Below, in pieces: positions 18,114 through 29,245 of a stretch of DNA of 64,000 nucleotides. Below the pieces are notes generated by a model. It saw only the letters and a list, made by a program, of their open reading frames with translations. It had not been told where the DNA came from and did not search any database. The stretch's first letter is position 1; the number at the start of each line of letters is the position of its first letter. The translations under genes were made by a program, and so were the position numbers. The DNA comes from Erwinia sp. S63. GTDB lineage: Bacteria > Pseudomonadota > Gammaproteobacteria > Enterobacterales > Enterobacteriaceae. The stretch spans positions 1-64,000 of the forward strand of contig NZ_JACVUP010000021.1 in NCBI RefSeq assembly GCF_016625195.1. The letters are read 5' to 3'.

Positions 18114-18500
18114 ATGAGCAATGTGCCTAATGAATTGAAATACCGCGATAGTCACGAGTGGGTGCGTAAAGAAGCCGATGGCACCTTCACCGTGGGGATC
18201 ACCGAACACGCGCAGGAACTGCTGGGCGATATGGTGTTTGTGGATCTGCCTGATGTAGGCGCCACTTTCGCTGCCGGTGATGACTGTGCCGTCGCGGAGT
18301 CCGTGAAAGCCGCCTCAGACATCTATGCCCCACTGAGCGGTGAAATCGTTGCCGTGAACGAAGAGCTGGCCGATGCACCGGAGCTGGTCAACAGCGAACC
18401 GTACGCCGCAGGCTGGTTATTCCGTATCAAAGCCAGCGACGTTTCAGAACTTGATTCGATGCTCGACGCCGATGCCTACAAAGGCGCTATCGACGAGTAA
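18114..18500 (+). CDS. gcvH: Glycine cleavage system H-protein
   Basis: 128 aa lipoyl carrier (E. coli 129). The lipoylation site is Lys65 in AVAESVKAASDIYAP. It shuttles the aminomethyl intermediate between GcvP and GcvT. Start chosen at 18114 because AGGAG (18101-18105) is 8 bases away; the ATG at 18108 is too close, and E. coli GcvH begins MSNVP. 20 bases after gcvT. A terminator-like hairpin follows before gcvP. Confidence 0.97.
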   Translation: MSNVPNELKYRDSHEWVRKEADGTFTVGITEHAQELLGDMVFVDLPDVGATFAAGDDCAVAESVKAASDIYAPLSGEIVAVNEELADAPELVNSEPYAAGWLFRIKASDVSELDSMLDADAYKGAIDE

Positions 18501-18512
18501 CCGGTAGTCATC

Positions 18513-18543
18513 GAAGGTGCTGCATTGCAGCGCCTTCTTTTTT
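18513..18543 (+). terminator. Terminator-like hairpin between gcvH and gcvP
   Basis: An 11-base stem GAAGGTGCTGC (18513-18523) / GCAGCGCCTTC (18527-18537; one G-U pair), a 3-base loop, and then TTTTTT. By form it is a strong Rho-independent terminator inside the gcvTHP operon, 12 bases after the gcvH stop and 57 bases before gcvP. It may attenuate gcvP relative to gcvTH, or protect the gcvTH 3' end. Confidence 0.75.
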
Positions 18544-18599
18544 ATCTGCCTGATTTAATGCCATTTTTGTAACCCAGCCCGATTCAGGATTTACTGCAA

Positions 18600-21473
<2,874 letters not shown>

Positions 21474-21621
21474 TTTAGCCGTTATGCTCAGGGCCGCCGT
21501 TGTATTGGCGGCACTCATTCACCTCGCTCACGGACTTCTGTGAGCTTGCGGGAAGGGTGGTGCCAGCTGCCTTGTGCAACTCAAATTATTTTGGCTAAAT
21601 ACGTTTTGCCCCCCTATTCTG

Positions 21622-21650
21622 AGGGCCGAGAAATCGGCCCTTTTTCTATT
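21622..21650 (+). terminator. Terminator after gcvP
   Basis: AGGGCCGA (21622-21629), GAAA loop, TCGGCCCT (21634-21641), followed by TTTTCTATTTT. A typical intrinsic terminator, but it ends only about 12 bases before ygfF. ygfF thus needs read-through or a promoter within the 150 bases between gcvP and the hairpin. Confidence 0.8.
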
Positions 21651-21661
21651 TTGGAGGCAAC

Positions 21662-22405
21662 ATGGATTTGGCATTAGTCACCGGCGGTAGCCGTGGCATT
21701 GGACGCGCAACAGCCTTGATGCTGGCGCAGGCCGGTTATCGTGTTGCGGTTAACTATCGTAAGCGCGCCACTGAAGCTCAGCAGGTCGTGACTGAGATCG
21801 AAGCACAGGGCGGCAGCGCCTTTGCCGTGCAGGCGGATATCGCCGATGAAGCTCAGGTCGTGCGCATGTTCCAACAGCTTGATCAGCAGGCAGGCAACCT
21901 GCGCGTGCTGGTCAATAATGCCGGGATTTTGTTCACGCAGTGCCGCGTGGAAGATCTCGATGCGGAACGTATTCAGCGCGTGTTCGCCACCAACGTTACG
22001 GGCACCTTTATCTGCTGTCGTGAAGCGGTCAAGCGCATGGGCACCGCACACGGCGGGCAGGGCGGTTCGATCATCAATGTCTCCTCAGCGGCAGCGCGTC
22101 TCGGTGCGCCGGGCGAGTATGTTGATTACGCGGCGTCAAAAGGGGCCATGGATACGCTGACCAAAGGCTTATCACTGGAAGTGGCGGCGCAGGGTATTCG
22201 CGTCAATAGCGTGCGGCCGGGCTTGATCTACACCGAGATGCACGCGGATGGCGGTGAGCCTGGCAGAGTAGACCGCGTGGCCAGTTCGCTACCGATGCAG
22301 CGCGGCGGTCAGGCCGAAGAGATCGCCGCAGCTATCATCTGGCTGGCCAGCGATGCCGCCTCGTACGTCACCGGCACCTTTATCGATGCCGCAGGTGGCC
22401 GCTAA
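21662..22405 (+). CDS. ygfF: SDR-family oxidoreductase YgfF
   Basis: 247 aa short-chain dehydrogenase/reductase, same length as E. coli YgfF. Cofactor motif TGGSRGIG (residues 7-14), NNAGI near residue 83, and the catalytic Ser...YxxxK: SSAAARLGAPGEYVDYAASK near residues 140-160. The Arg-rich RKRA at the end of beta-2 suggests NADP preference. Substrate unknown. The ribosome site GGAGG precedes the ATG. The gene follows gcvP as in E. coli. Confidence 0.9.
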   Translation: MDLALVTGGSRGIGRATALMLAQAGYRVAVNYRKRATEAQQVVTEIEAQGGSAFAVQADIADEAQVVRMFQQLDQQAGNLRVLVNNAGILFTQCRVEDLDAERIQRVFATNVTGTFICCREAVKRMGTAHGGQGGSIINVSSAAARLGAPGEYVDYAASKGAMDTLTKGLSLEVAAQGIRVNSVRPGLIYTEMHADGGEPGRVDRVASSLPMQRGGQAEEIAAAIIWLASDAASYVTGTFIDAAGGR

Positions 22406-22582
22406 TCTTCTGATTTAATCATCGAAACTGAAGCAGCGTTACCCAGAGCGCAGCTGTCAGCCATTGGTCACACTCCTGTCACAATATTATTTTAGCGTAC
22501 ATGTGTACTCTGAAATTTTTCCCGGTTACTCTGATGTTGATAAAAAACACAGTTCTTACACCGTTATTCAGGAATGAAGCGC

Positions 22583-23236
22583 ATGGCACAGAATCGTATA
22601 CTTGCTCAGGGCTACTCGCTAGCCGAAGAGATCGCCAACAGCATTAGCCACGGAATCGGCTGCATTTTCGGCATCGTTGGTTTGGTGTTGCTATTAACAC
22701 AAGCGGTTGAAATGCGTGCCGACACCATCGCGATTACCAGCTACAGCCTGTATGGCGGCAGCATGATTTTGCTGTTCCTTGCCTCAACGCTCTATCACGC
22801 CATTCCGCATCAGAAGGCCAAGCCCTGGCTAAAGAAATTTGACCACTGCGCTATCTATCTTTTGATAGCGGGCACCTACACGCCATTCCTAATGGTTGGC
22901 TTGAAATCGCCGCTGGCACAAGGGTTGATGGCGGTGATTTGGAGTCTGGCACTGCTTGGGATCATTTTTAAACTGACCATTGCGCACCGTTTCAAAGTAC
23001 TGTCACTGATCACTTATCTCAGCATGGGCTGGCTGTCGCTGGTGGTGATTTATCAGCTGGCGACCAAGCTGTCAGCCGGTGGCGTATGGCTGCTGGCTGC
23101 GGGCGGGATTGTCTATTCGCTGGGGGTGATTTTCTATGTCTCGCGGCGTATTCCTTACAACCACGCTATCTGGCACGGCTTTGTGCTGGGCGGCAGCGTA
23201 CTGCACTTCTGCGCGATTTACTTTTATGTAGCTTAA
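22583..23236 (+). CDS. trhA: Hemolysin III family / PAQR membrane protein TrhA (YqfA)
   Basis: 217 aa with seven predicted membrane helices. Metal-site motifs of the HlyIII/PAQR family are present: SHGIG near residue 26, STLYHAIPH near residue 73 and the C-terminal HAIWHGFVLGGSVLHF. E. coli YqfA has been linked to membrane fluidity/energetics; a hemolytic role is doubtful. Start taken at 22583: AGGA (22570-22573) abuts the ATG at 22574 and is 9 bases from the one at 22583. It is followed by a perfect palindrome (23248-23269). Confidence 0.9.
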   Translation: MAQNRILAQGYSLAEEIANSISHGIGCIFGIVGLVLLLTQAVEMRADTIAITSYSLYGGSMILLFLASTLYHAIPHQKAKPWLKKFDHCAIYLLIAGTYTPFLMVGLKSPLAQGLMAVIWSLALLGIIFKLTIAHRFKVLSLITYLSMGWLSLVVIYQLATKLSAGGVWLLAAGGIVYSLGVIFYVSRRIPYNHAIWHGFVLGGSVLHFCAIYFYVA

Positions 23237-23247
23237 GCTTGCTGCGT

Positions 23248-23269
23248 GGGTGCGCATTTTTGCGCACCC
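23248..23269. terminator. Bidirectional terminator/palindrome between trhA and ygfZ
   Basis: Perfect inverted repeat GGGTGCGCA / TGCGCACCC with a 4-base TTTT loop, between the convergent trhA and ygfZ genes. The core GGTGCGCA...TGCGCACC recurs at 42127-42146 and, degenerate, at 31875-31909, so it looks like a recurrent terminator or repeat type of this genome. Confidence 0.65.
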
Positions 23270-23279
23270 GAAATACAAA

Positions 23280-24263
23280 TCAATCGACCAATGAATACGG
23301 CAGTGGCTGAATCGTCAGTTTCCCGCCTTCATCACCTTCCACGCGCAGTACACTGTCCGGCTCCAGATCGTTGTTCATCACCACCTGCACCCATACGCTA
23401 CCGTCATCCAGCTGCACACTGCTCAATACGGTGCCGGTACGACGCCATTTGTCGCCCATTTGCAGCTCCATCGAACCGTCAACCTGCGGTACTTTGCTGG
23501 CGCTGCCCGCCAGCCAGTAAAGCGCACGCTTGTTGGCCCCGCGGAATTTGGCTCGCGCCACCATCTCCTGACCGGTGTAACAGCCTTTCTTGAAGCTAAT
23601 CGCATCCAGTGCCTGCAGGTTGGTTGCCTGTGGAATCAACTGCGCGCTGGTGGCGGTTTCAATCACCGGAATCCCCGCTTCAATATCCAGCGCCAGCCAT
23701 TGCAGGCTGTCATTGAATTGTGCCGCACCGGCTAATTTCTCTTTCAGAGCTTCAGCCTGCGCCAGCGTGGTCACCAGCAGGAAACGTTCGGCGGGGTGTT
23801 CAAACCACAACAGCGTGCTCTCGTCTTGCTGTACCACCGGTGTTTCTGCATCCGGCAGGGTGGCAAACACATCAGCCAGTGCCGCGCGCGCCTGGAAACC
23901 GGCCACGCCCAGCAGAACCGCATCATCATCGGCGGCGATGGTCACTTTGGCGAACACCGCGTATTTTTTCAGTTCGTTAAGCTGCTGCTCACGCAGATTG
24001 CGACGCACGATATAGGCATAACCTTCGCCGCGATGAAACAGACGCAGGTTGCTCCACATTTTACCTTTAGCATCGCAATGGGCTGCCGGACGATGCTGGG
24101 TGGCGCCCATCGCTGCAACATCCAAAGTGACCTGACCTTGCAGATATGACGTGCTGTCCTTGCCCTGCACAGACACCAGCGCCCACTCGTCGAGGGAGAT
24201 CAGGCTTAATGGCAGGCGTGACGCCGCAGCTGGCTGGCGTGGCGGAAGGGTGAAAATCGGCAT
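23280..24263 (-). CDS. ygfZ: tRNA-modifying / Fe-S maintenance folate-binding protein YgfZ
   Basis: 327 aa GcvT-like folate-binding protein. The signature KKGCYTGQEMVARAKFRG lies near residue 225, with the essential cysteine in it. It supports Fe-S enzymes such as MiaB under oxidative stress. The open frame continues 64 codons upstream, but the ATG at 24263 matches the E. coli start region (MAFTPFPPRQ; here MPIFTLPPRQ). It is divergent from sdhE as in E. coli. Confidence 0.95.
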   Translation of the reverse strand: MPIFTLPPRQPAAASRLPLSLISLDEWALVSVQGKDSTSYLQGQVTLDVAAMGATQHRPAAHCDAKGKMWSNLRLFHRGEGYAYIVRRNLREQQLNELKKYAVFAKVTIAADDDAVLLGVAGFQARAALADVFATLPDAETPVVQQDESTLLWFEHPAERFLLVTTLAQAEALKEKLAGAAQFNDSLQWLALDIEAGIPVIETATSAQLIPQATNLQALDAISFKKGCYTGQEMVARAKFRGANKRALYWLAGSASKVPQVDGSMELQMGDKWRRTGTVLSSVQLDDGSVWVQVVMNNDLEPDSVLRVEGDEGGKLTIQPLPYSLVD

Positions 24264-24481
24264 GTGTGCATCCTGATTAATATCAATATTGCTTCCAATG
24301 TTAAAAGAGCAGTGCCGCTTTGCAACCTGTTTACCTAATCTGGCGCACAAATCGCGTGATAACCCTGCAATAGGTGGAACTGCTGTGCGCAATATCACGC
24401 AGTGTTCAGCGCTGCGCCTGCAGGCAGAGAAAAAAGCAGGTACACTGAGCGCCACTGTTTTCAGCCATGGAAAAAAGACAC

Positions 24482-24748
24482 ATGGAAATTCATGATAAAG
24501 CTCGCGTTCAGTGGGCGTGCCGTCGCGGCATGCTGGAGCTGGATGTCTCCATCATGCCGTTCTTCAAATACGAATATGACTCGCTCACAGACACTGATAA
24601 GCAGGTGTTTATCGCCCTGCTCAAGAGTGACGATCCCGACCTGTTTAACTGGTTGATGAACCACGGTGAACCTGCTGATCCAGAGTTCAAGCGCATGGTG
24701 CAACTGATTCAGCAGCGCAACCGTGAACGCGGACCGGTTCCAATGTGA
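24482..24748 (+). CDS. sdhE: Succinate dehydrogenase flavinylation factor SdhE (YgfY)
   Basis: 88 aa, same as E. coli. Small helical protein needed for covalent FAD attachment to SdhA/FrdA. The diagnostic RRGMLELD (residues about 14-21; RGxxE motif) and the C-terminal DDPDLFNWLMNHG are present. The ATG at 24467 would add five residues; 24482 (MEIHDKAR) aligns with the E. coli start (MDINNKAR). It overlaps cptA by 26 bases. Confidence 0.95.
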   Translation: MEIHDKARVQWACRRGMLELDVSIMPFFKYEYDSLTDTDKQVFIALLKSDDPDLFNWLMNHGEPADPEFKRMVQLIQQRNRERGPVPM

Positions 24749-25142
24749 TGTGCAGCCGTCACGCAGCGCTCGCGCGCTTAACGTGACGCTGTATGTGCTG
24801 GTCACCGTTTGGCTGTTAAGTCTTGAGTGGCCCGAGGGCTGGGCGTGGGGCAAAGTCCCACTGCTGATTCTGATGCTGCTGGAGTGCGGGCGTAATGAGC
24901 GTCGGCTGAGGCAGCGCAAAGGCCGCTTGGTGCTGGATGAGCAGGGTGACTGGCATTGGCGCGGAACGCGCTGGCAATTAGCGCGACAGGCCGACTGGTT
25001 GCCTTTCGGCGTGCTGTTGACGTTGCGAAACCAGCAGGGCAAGCGCTGGCGGCTGTGGTTGATGATGGATAACCTGCCGCCCTATGCATGGCGCACGCTA
25101 CGCGCCTGCTGTTTTCTTCGTAATGGGGATGCGTCGCGCTAG
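24723..25142 (+). CDS. cptA: Inner-membrane protein YgfX/CptA
   Basis: 139 aa with one or two N-terminal membrane segments (about residues 19-50) and a basic cytosolic tail. In E. coli it is coded with SdhE (YgfY); roles as a toxin-like inhibitor of cytoskeletal proteins or simply as an SdhE partner have both been proposed. It starts at GTG 24723 inside sdhE (26-base overlap); no ATG is available near the alignment start. The stop codon shares a CTAG with the convergent fldB stop. Confidence 0.85.
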   Translation: MNADRFQCDVQPSRSARALNVTLYVLVTVWLLSLEWPEGWAWGKVPLLILMLLECGRNERRLRQRKGRLVLDEQGDWHWRGTRWQLARQADWLPFGVLLTLRNQQGKRWRLWLMMDNLPPYAWRTLRACCFLRNGDASR

Positions 25143-25657
25143 AGCAGTGCAGCCGTTTCCGTCAGAATCTGTTCGCACCACTGTTCGACACGATCTTCAC
25201 TCAGTTCAAACTGATTCACGTCATCAAGAGCCAGGCCAACAAACTGGGTGCCGTCAGCCGTGAGTGGTTTTTTGCTGGCAAACTCATAGCCTTCCAGCGG
25301 CCAGTAACCGACAAACTGCACGCCCATCGGCTGCAGCAATTCATGCAGCATGCCGAGCGCATCTAAGAACCATTCTGAATATTCGGCCTGATCGCCCATG
25401 CCGTACAGCGCGACAATTTTACCCTGCAAATTCAGCGCGGGCAGTTGCTGCCAAACTGCTTCCCAGTCCTCCTGCAACTCACCGAAATCCCAGGTAGGAA
25501 TGCCGAGGATCAGCAAATCATACTGCTCCATCAGCGAGGGATCTTCATCTTTAAGGTTGTGCAGCGTGACTAACTCTTCACCGATAAAATCGCGAATCTT
25601 TTCCGCCGTCATCTCGGTGTAACAGGTACTTGAACCGTAAAACAGACCGATATTCAT
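25139..25657 (-). CDS. fldB: Flavodoxin 2 (FldB)
   Basis: 172 aa long-chain flavodoxin (E. coli 173). The FMN phosphate-binding loop GLFYGSSTCYTEMTAEKI is at the N-terminus, and PTWDFGELQEDW and YGMGDQAEYSEWF are the other FMN-contacting loops. The open frame extends 67 codons upstream, but the ATG at 25657 (MNIGLFYGSS) is the family start. It is divergent from xerD, as in E. coli, and overlaps cptA by 4 bases at the stop codons. Confidence 0.95.
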   Translation of the reverse strand: MNIGLFYGSSTCYTEMTAEKIRDFIGEELVTLHNLKDEDPSLMEQYDLLILGIPTWDFGELQEDWEAVWQQLPALNLQGKIVALYGMGDQAEYSEWFLDALGMLHELLQPMGVQFVGYWPLEGYEFASKKPLTADGTQFVGLALDDVNQFELSEDRVEQWCEQILTETAALL

Positions 25658-25759
25658 GCAATTAATGCTCTGACTGAAACTCACTTTGGCGCAATTGTAC
25701 CAGAAGCAGGTGACTTTCAGGCATAATGAGCACGATTTCACACGTGTTTGGGGGGAACC

Positions 25760-26653
25760 GTGCAGGATAGCGATCTGATTGAACAATTTCTGGATGCGCT
25801 CTGGATTGAGCGTAACCTGGCGCAAAATACCCTTGCGTCTTATCGCCAGGATTTGCAAACGCTCACCGGCTGGTTACACCACCACGAACGCACGCTGCTG
25901 ACGCTGGAAGCGCTTGACCTGCAGCAGTTTCTCGCCGAACGCGTCGAAGGTGGCTACAAGGCCACCAGTTCTGCGCGCACGCTCAGCGCGATGCGCCGCC
26001 TGTTTCAATATCTCTATCGCGAAAAGCTGCGCAGTGACGACCCCAGCGCACTGCTCTCCGCGCCCAAACTGCCGCAGCGATTGCCAAAAGACCTCAGCGA
26101 AAACCAGGTAGAACGTCTGCTGCAGGCACCGAGTATTGATGTGCCGCTTGAGCTACGTGACAAGGCTATGCTGGAACTGCTGTACGCCACCGGATTACGT
26201 GTGTCGGAGCTGGTGGGTTTAACCCTCAGCGACATCAGTTTGCGTCAGGGCGTGGTGCGCGTGATCGGTAAAGGTAACAAAGAGCGACTTGTGCCATTAG
26301 GTGAAGAAGCGATTTACTGGCTGGAGCACTATATGGCGCACGGTCGGCCATGGTTGCTGAATGGGCAAACGCTGGATGTGATGTTCCCCAGTAACCGCGC
26401 GCAACAAATGACGCGTCAGACTTTCTGGCATCGCATCAAACACTATGCCACCCTTGCCGGTATCGACAGCGAAAAGCTATCACCACACGTGCTTCGTCAC
26501 GCATTTGCCACACATTTACTGAACCACGGTGCGGATTTGCGCGTCGTACAGATGTTGCTGGGACACAGCGACCTCTCCACCACCCAAATTTATACGCACG
26601 TGGCTACCGAGCGCCTGCGTCAGTTACATCAACAGCATCATCCGCGTGCTTGA
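25760..26653 (+). CDS. xerD: Site-specific tyrosine recombinase XerD
   Basis: 297 aa (E. coli 298). With XerC it resolves chromosome dimers at dif under FtsK control. The catalytic residues are all visible: Arg147 (TGLRVSEL), Lys171 (GKGNKERL), His243 and Arg246 (HVLRHAFA), His269 (LLGHS) and Tyr278 (QIYTHV). It starts at GTG 25760 with a strong GGGGGA ribosome site; an upstream TTG is less likely. xerD-dsbC-recJ form the conserved cluster. No mobile element is nearby, so this is the housekeeping recombinase. Confidence 0.97.
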   Translation: MQDSDLIEQFLDALWIERNLAQNTLASYRQDLQTLTGWLHHHERTLLTLEALDLQQFLAERVEGGYKATSSARTLSAMRRLFQYLYREKLRSDDPSALLSAPKLPQRLPKDLSENQVERLLQAPSIDVPLELRDKAMLELLYATGLRVSELVGLTLSDISLRQGVVRVIGKGNKERLVPLGEEAIYWLEHYMAHGRPWLLNGQTLDVMFPSNRAQQMTRQTFWHRIKHYATLAGIDSEKLSPHVLRHAFATHLLNHGADLRVVQMLLGHSDLSTTQIYTHVATERLRQLHQQHHPRA

Positions 26654-26675
26654 ACCGCGGCAACAAGGAATTGAG

Positions 26676-27389
26676 ATGAAAAAACAGTTAACGATGCTGG
26701 CATTGCTGGTCAGCGCCTTTGCCGGTCTGGCTCATGCCGATGACAGCGCCATTCAGCAAGCATTGAAAAAACTCGGATTGCAGCAGACAGAGATTCAGCC
26801 TTCGCCGCTGGCAGGTATGAAAACCGTGTTGACGGAAAGCGGTGTGCTGTACGTCTCTGAAGATGGCAAACACATGATTCAGGGCCCGCTGTACGATGTT
26901 AGCGGTGCGCAGCCAGTGAACGTCACCAACCAGTTGCTGGACAAGAAAATTACTGCGCTGGCGCCGGAAATGATCGTCTACAAAGCGCCGAAAGAGCAGC
27001 ACGTGATTACCGTGTTCACCGACATCACCTGTGGCTACTGCCGCAAGCTGCACGAGCAGATGGCCGACTACAACGCGCTGGGCATCACCGTGCGTTACCT
27101 CGCTTTCCCACGTGAAGGTCTGCACGGTCAGGTGGAAAAAGCCATGCGCGCCATCTGGTGCAGCGCCGATCGCAACAAAGCCTTTGATGCAGCGATGAAA
27201 GGCGATGCGCCGCAGATGGATGCGCCAGAAACCTGCAAAATCAATCTGGATAAGCATTATCAGCTGGGCATCCTGTACGGCATTCAGGGCACGCCTGCCA
27301 TTCTTACCGATACCGGCATGATGATCCCTGGCTATCAGGGCCCGCAGGAGCTGAAACAGGTTCTTGATGGTCAGAAGCGAGGCGGTTAA
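26676..27389 (+). CDS. dsbC: Periplasmic disulfide isomerase DsbC
   Basis: 237 aa. Signal peptide residues 1-21 (cleavage after AHA), N-terminal dimerisation domain (about 22-85) and thioredoxin-fold catalytic domain with the active site C119-G-Y-C122 and the cis-proline loop QGTPAIL near residue 208. It rearranges wrong disulfides in the periplasm. The frame is open into xerD; the ATG at 26676 with AAGGAA upstream starts a proper signal peptide. 22 bases after xerD. Confidence 0.96.
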   Translation: MKKQLTMLALLVSAFAGLAHADDSAIQQALKKLGLQQTEIQPSPLAGMKTVLTESGVLYVSEDGKHMIQGPLYDVSGAQPVNVTNQLLDKKITALAPEMIVYKAPKEQHVITVFTDITCGYCRKLHEQMADYNALGITVRYLAFPREGLHGQVEKAMRAIWCSADRNKAFDAAMKGDAPQMDAPETCKINLDKHYQLGILYGIQGTPAILTDTGMMIPGYQGPQELKQVLDGQKRGG

Positions 27390-27398
27390 TCCACAGTG

Positions 27399-29123
27399 AT
27401 GCATTCTGTCGAACTGCGTCGGCGTGAAATTCAGGCCGACGCCAGCTTACCTGATACCTTACCCCCGCTACTGCGTCGCCTTTACCTGCAACGCGGTGTA
27501 AAAGAGGCTGCCGAACTTGAGCGCGGTGCCAAAAATCTGCTGCCGTGGCAAACGCTGGGTGGCATCGATAAAGCGGTAGCCTTGTTGCACCAGATGCTGG
27601 AAACCGGCCGCCGTATTGTGGTGGTCGGTGATTTCGATGCCGATGGCGCAACCAGCACTGCATTGACGGTCTTAGCGCTGCGCAGCATGGGCGGCAACGT
27701 CGATTATCTGGTGCCTAACCGCTTTGAAGATGGCTACGGCCTGAGCCCTGAAGTGGTCGAACAGGCGCGCGCGCGCGGTGCGGAGATGATTCTCACCGTG
27801 GATAACGGTATCTCTTCCCATGCAGGCGTGGAGACCGCCCATCAGCACGGTATTCCGGTGCTGGTTACCGATCACCACTTGCCTGGCGAAACGTTGCCAG
27901 ACGCGGAAGCGATCGTTAACCCCAATCTCAATGACAGCGCCTTCCCTTCGCGCTCGTTAGCGGGCGTGGGTGTGGCGTTTTATCTGATGCTGGCGCTGCG
28001 TGCGCATTTGCGTCTGCAAAACTGGTTTATCGATGGCAAAACGGAGCCCAATCTGGCGGAGTGTCTGGATCTGGTCGCACTGGGCACCGTCGCTGACGTG
28101 GTGCCACTGGATGCCAATAACCGCATTCTGGTGTGGCAGGGCTTGAGTCGTATTCGGGCTGGGAAATGTCGGGCGGGGATTCGTGCACTGCTGGAGATCG
28201 CCAACCGCGATGCGCGTCAGTTGGCGGCCAGCGATCTCGGTTTTGCTGTCGGACCGCGCCTGAATGCGGCGGGTCGACTGGATGATATGTCGGTCGGAGT
28301 GGCATTGCTGCTCACCGAAGACATTGCGCAGGCGCGCATGCTTGCCAACGAGCTTGATGCGCTGAACCAGACGCGCAAAGAGATTGAACAGGGCATGAAG
28401 AGCGAAGCGCTGGCGCTGTGCGATGAGCTGGAACGCCAGCACACCGATCTGCCGCTCGGCCTGGCGTTCTATCATCCCGAATGGCATCAGGGCGTGGTCG
28501 GCATTCTGGCCTCACGGCTGAAAGAGCGTTTCCATCGCCCGGTGATCGCCTTCGCGCCTGCTGGCGATGGTACGCTGAAAGGTTCCGGTCGCTCGATCGC
28601 AGGCTTGCACCTGCGCGATGCCCTTGAGCGTCTCGACACGCTCTATCCCGGCATGATGATCAAGTTCGGCGGTCACGCCATGGCGGCCGGATTATCGCTG
28701 GAAACCGAAAAATACGATCTGTTCCGCGAGCGTTTTGCCGCGCTGATCGATGAATGGCTGGATGGCGAAGCCCTGCAGGGCGTCATCTGGTCCGATGGCG
28801 AACTGCATGCGCAGGAGTTCACGCTGCACACCGCTGAGATGTTGCGTGAAGCCGGTCCCTGGGGCCAGGCGTTCCCGGAACCGGTGTTCGACGGGCAGTT
28901 CAAACTGCTGCAACAAAAGCTGGTGGGTGAACGTCATCTCAAGGTGATGATCGAGCCACTGGGCGGCGGTCCGTTGCTGGATGGCATCGCGTTTAACGTT
29001 GATACCACCCTGTGGCCTGACACCAGCGTGCGTCAGGTGAAGCTGGCCTATAAGCTGGATATCAACGAGTATCGCGGTAACCGCTCGGTTCAGCTGATCA
29101 TTGACCACATCTGGCCGGTATAA
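27399..29123 (+). CDS. recJ: Single-strand-specific 5'-3' exonuclease RecJ
   Basis: About 574 aa (E. coli 577). DHH-superfamily nuclease of RecF-pathway recombination and mismatch repair. DHH motifs: VVVGDFDADGATST near residue 70, LTVDNGISSH near residue 130, VTDHHLPG near residue 154 and GGHAMAAGL near residue 425, with the OB-fold at the C-terminus. A GTG just before the ATG (27396) could also be used. It lies 9 bases after dsbC and is part of the xerD-dsbC-recJ-prfB-lysS order of E. coli. Confidence 0.96.
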   Translation: MHSVELRRREIQADASLPDTLPPLLRRLYLQRGVKEAAELERGAKNLLPWQTLGGIDKAVALLHQMLETGRRIVVVGDFDADGATSTALTVLALRSMGGNVDYLVPNRFEDGYGLSPEVVEQARARGAEMILTVDNGISSHAGVETAHQHGIPVLVTDHHLPGETLPDAEAIVNPNLNDSAFPSRSLAGVGVAFYLMLALRAHLRLQNWFIDGKTEPNLAECLDLVALGTVADVVPLDANNRILVWQGLSRIRAGKCRAGIRALLEIANRDARQLAASDLGFAVGPRLNAAGRLDDMSVGVALLLTEDIAQARMLANELDALNQTRKEIEQGMKSEALALCDELERQHTDLPLGLAFYHPEWHQGVVGILASRLKERFHRPVIAFAPAGDGTLKGSGRSIAGLHLRDALERLDTLYPGMMIKFGGHAMAAGLSLETEKYDLFRERFAALIDEWLDGEALQGVIWSDGELHAQEFTLHTAEMLREAGPWGQAFPEPVFDGQFKLLQQKLVGERHLKVMIEPLGGGPLLDGIAFNVDTTLWPDTSVRQVKLAYKLDINEYRGNRSVQLIIDHIWPV

Positions 29124-29245
29124 CCGCGCATTCTGTTGCGCTATCTCGCATACCTGCAATGCTACAAAGTACGCGCAGTTTCGGGTAAACTAGCGCGTTA
29201 CTTTTTATCCCCTTTCACCGAATCGTCAAAAAAGACTGAAAAGCC

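Noticed and set aside
25760..26653. XerD-like gene as the integrase of a genomic island
   Set aside because: It is the housekeeping xerD in its conserved context with dsbC and recJ; no att repeats or cargo were seen.
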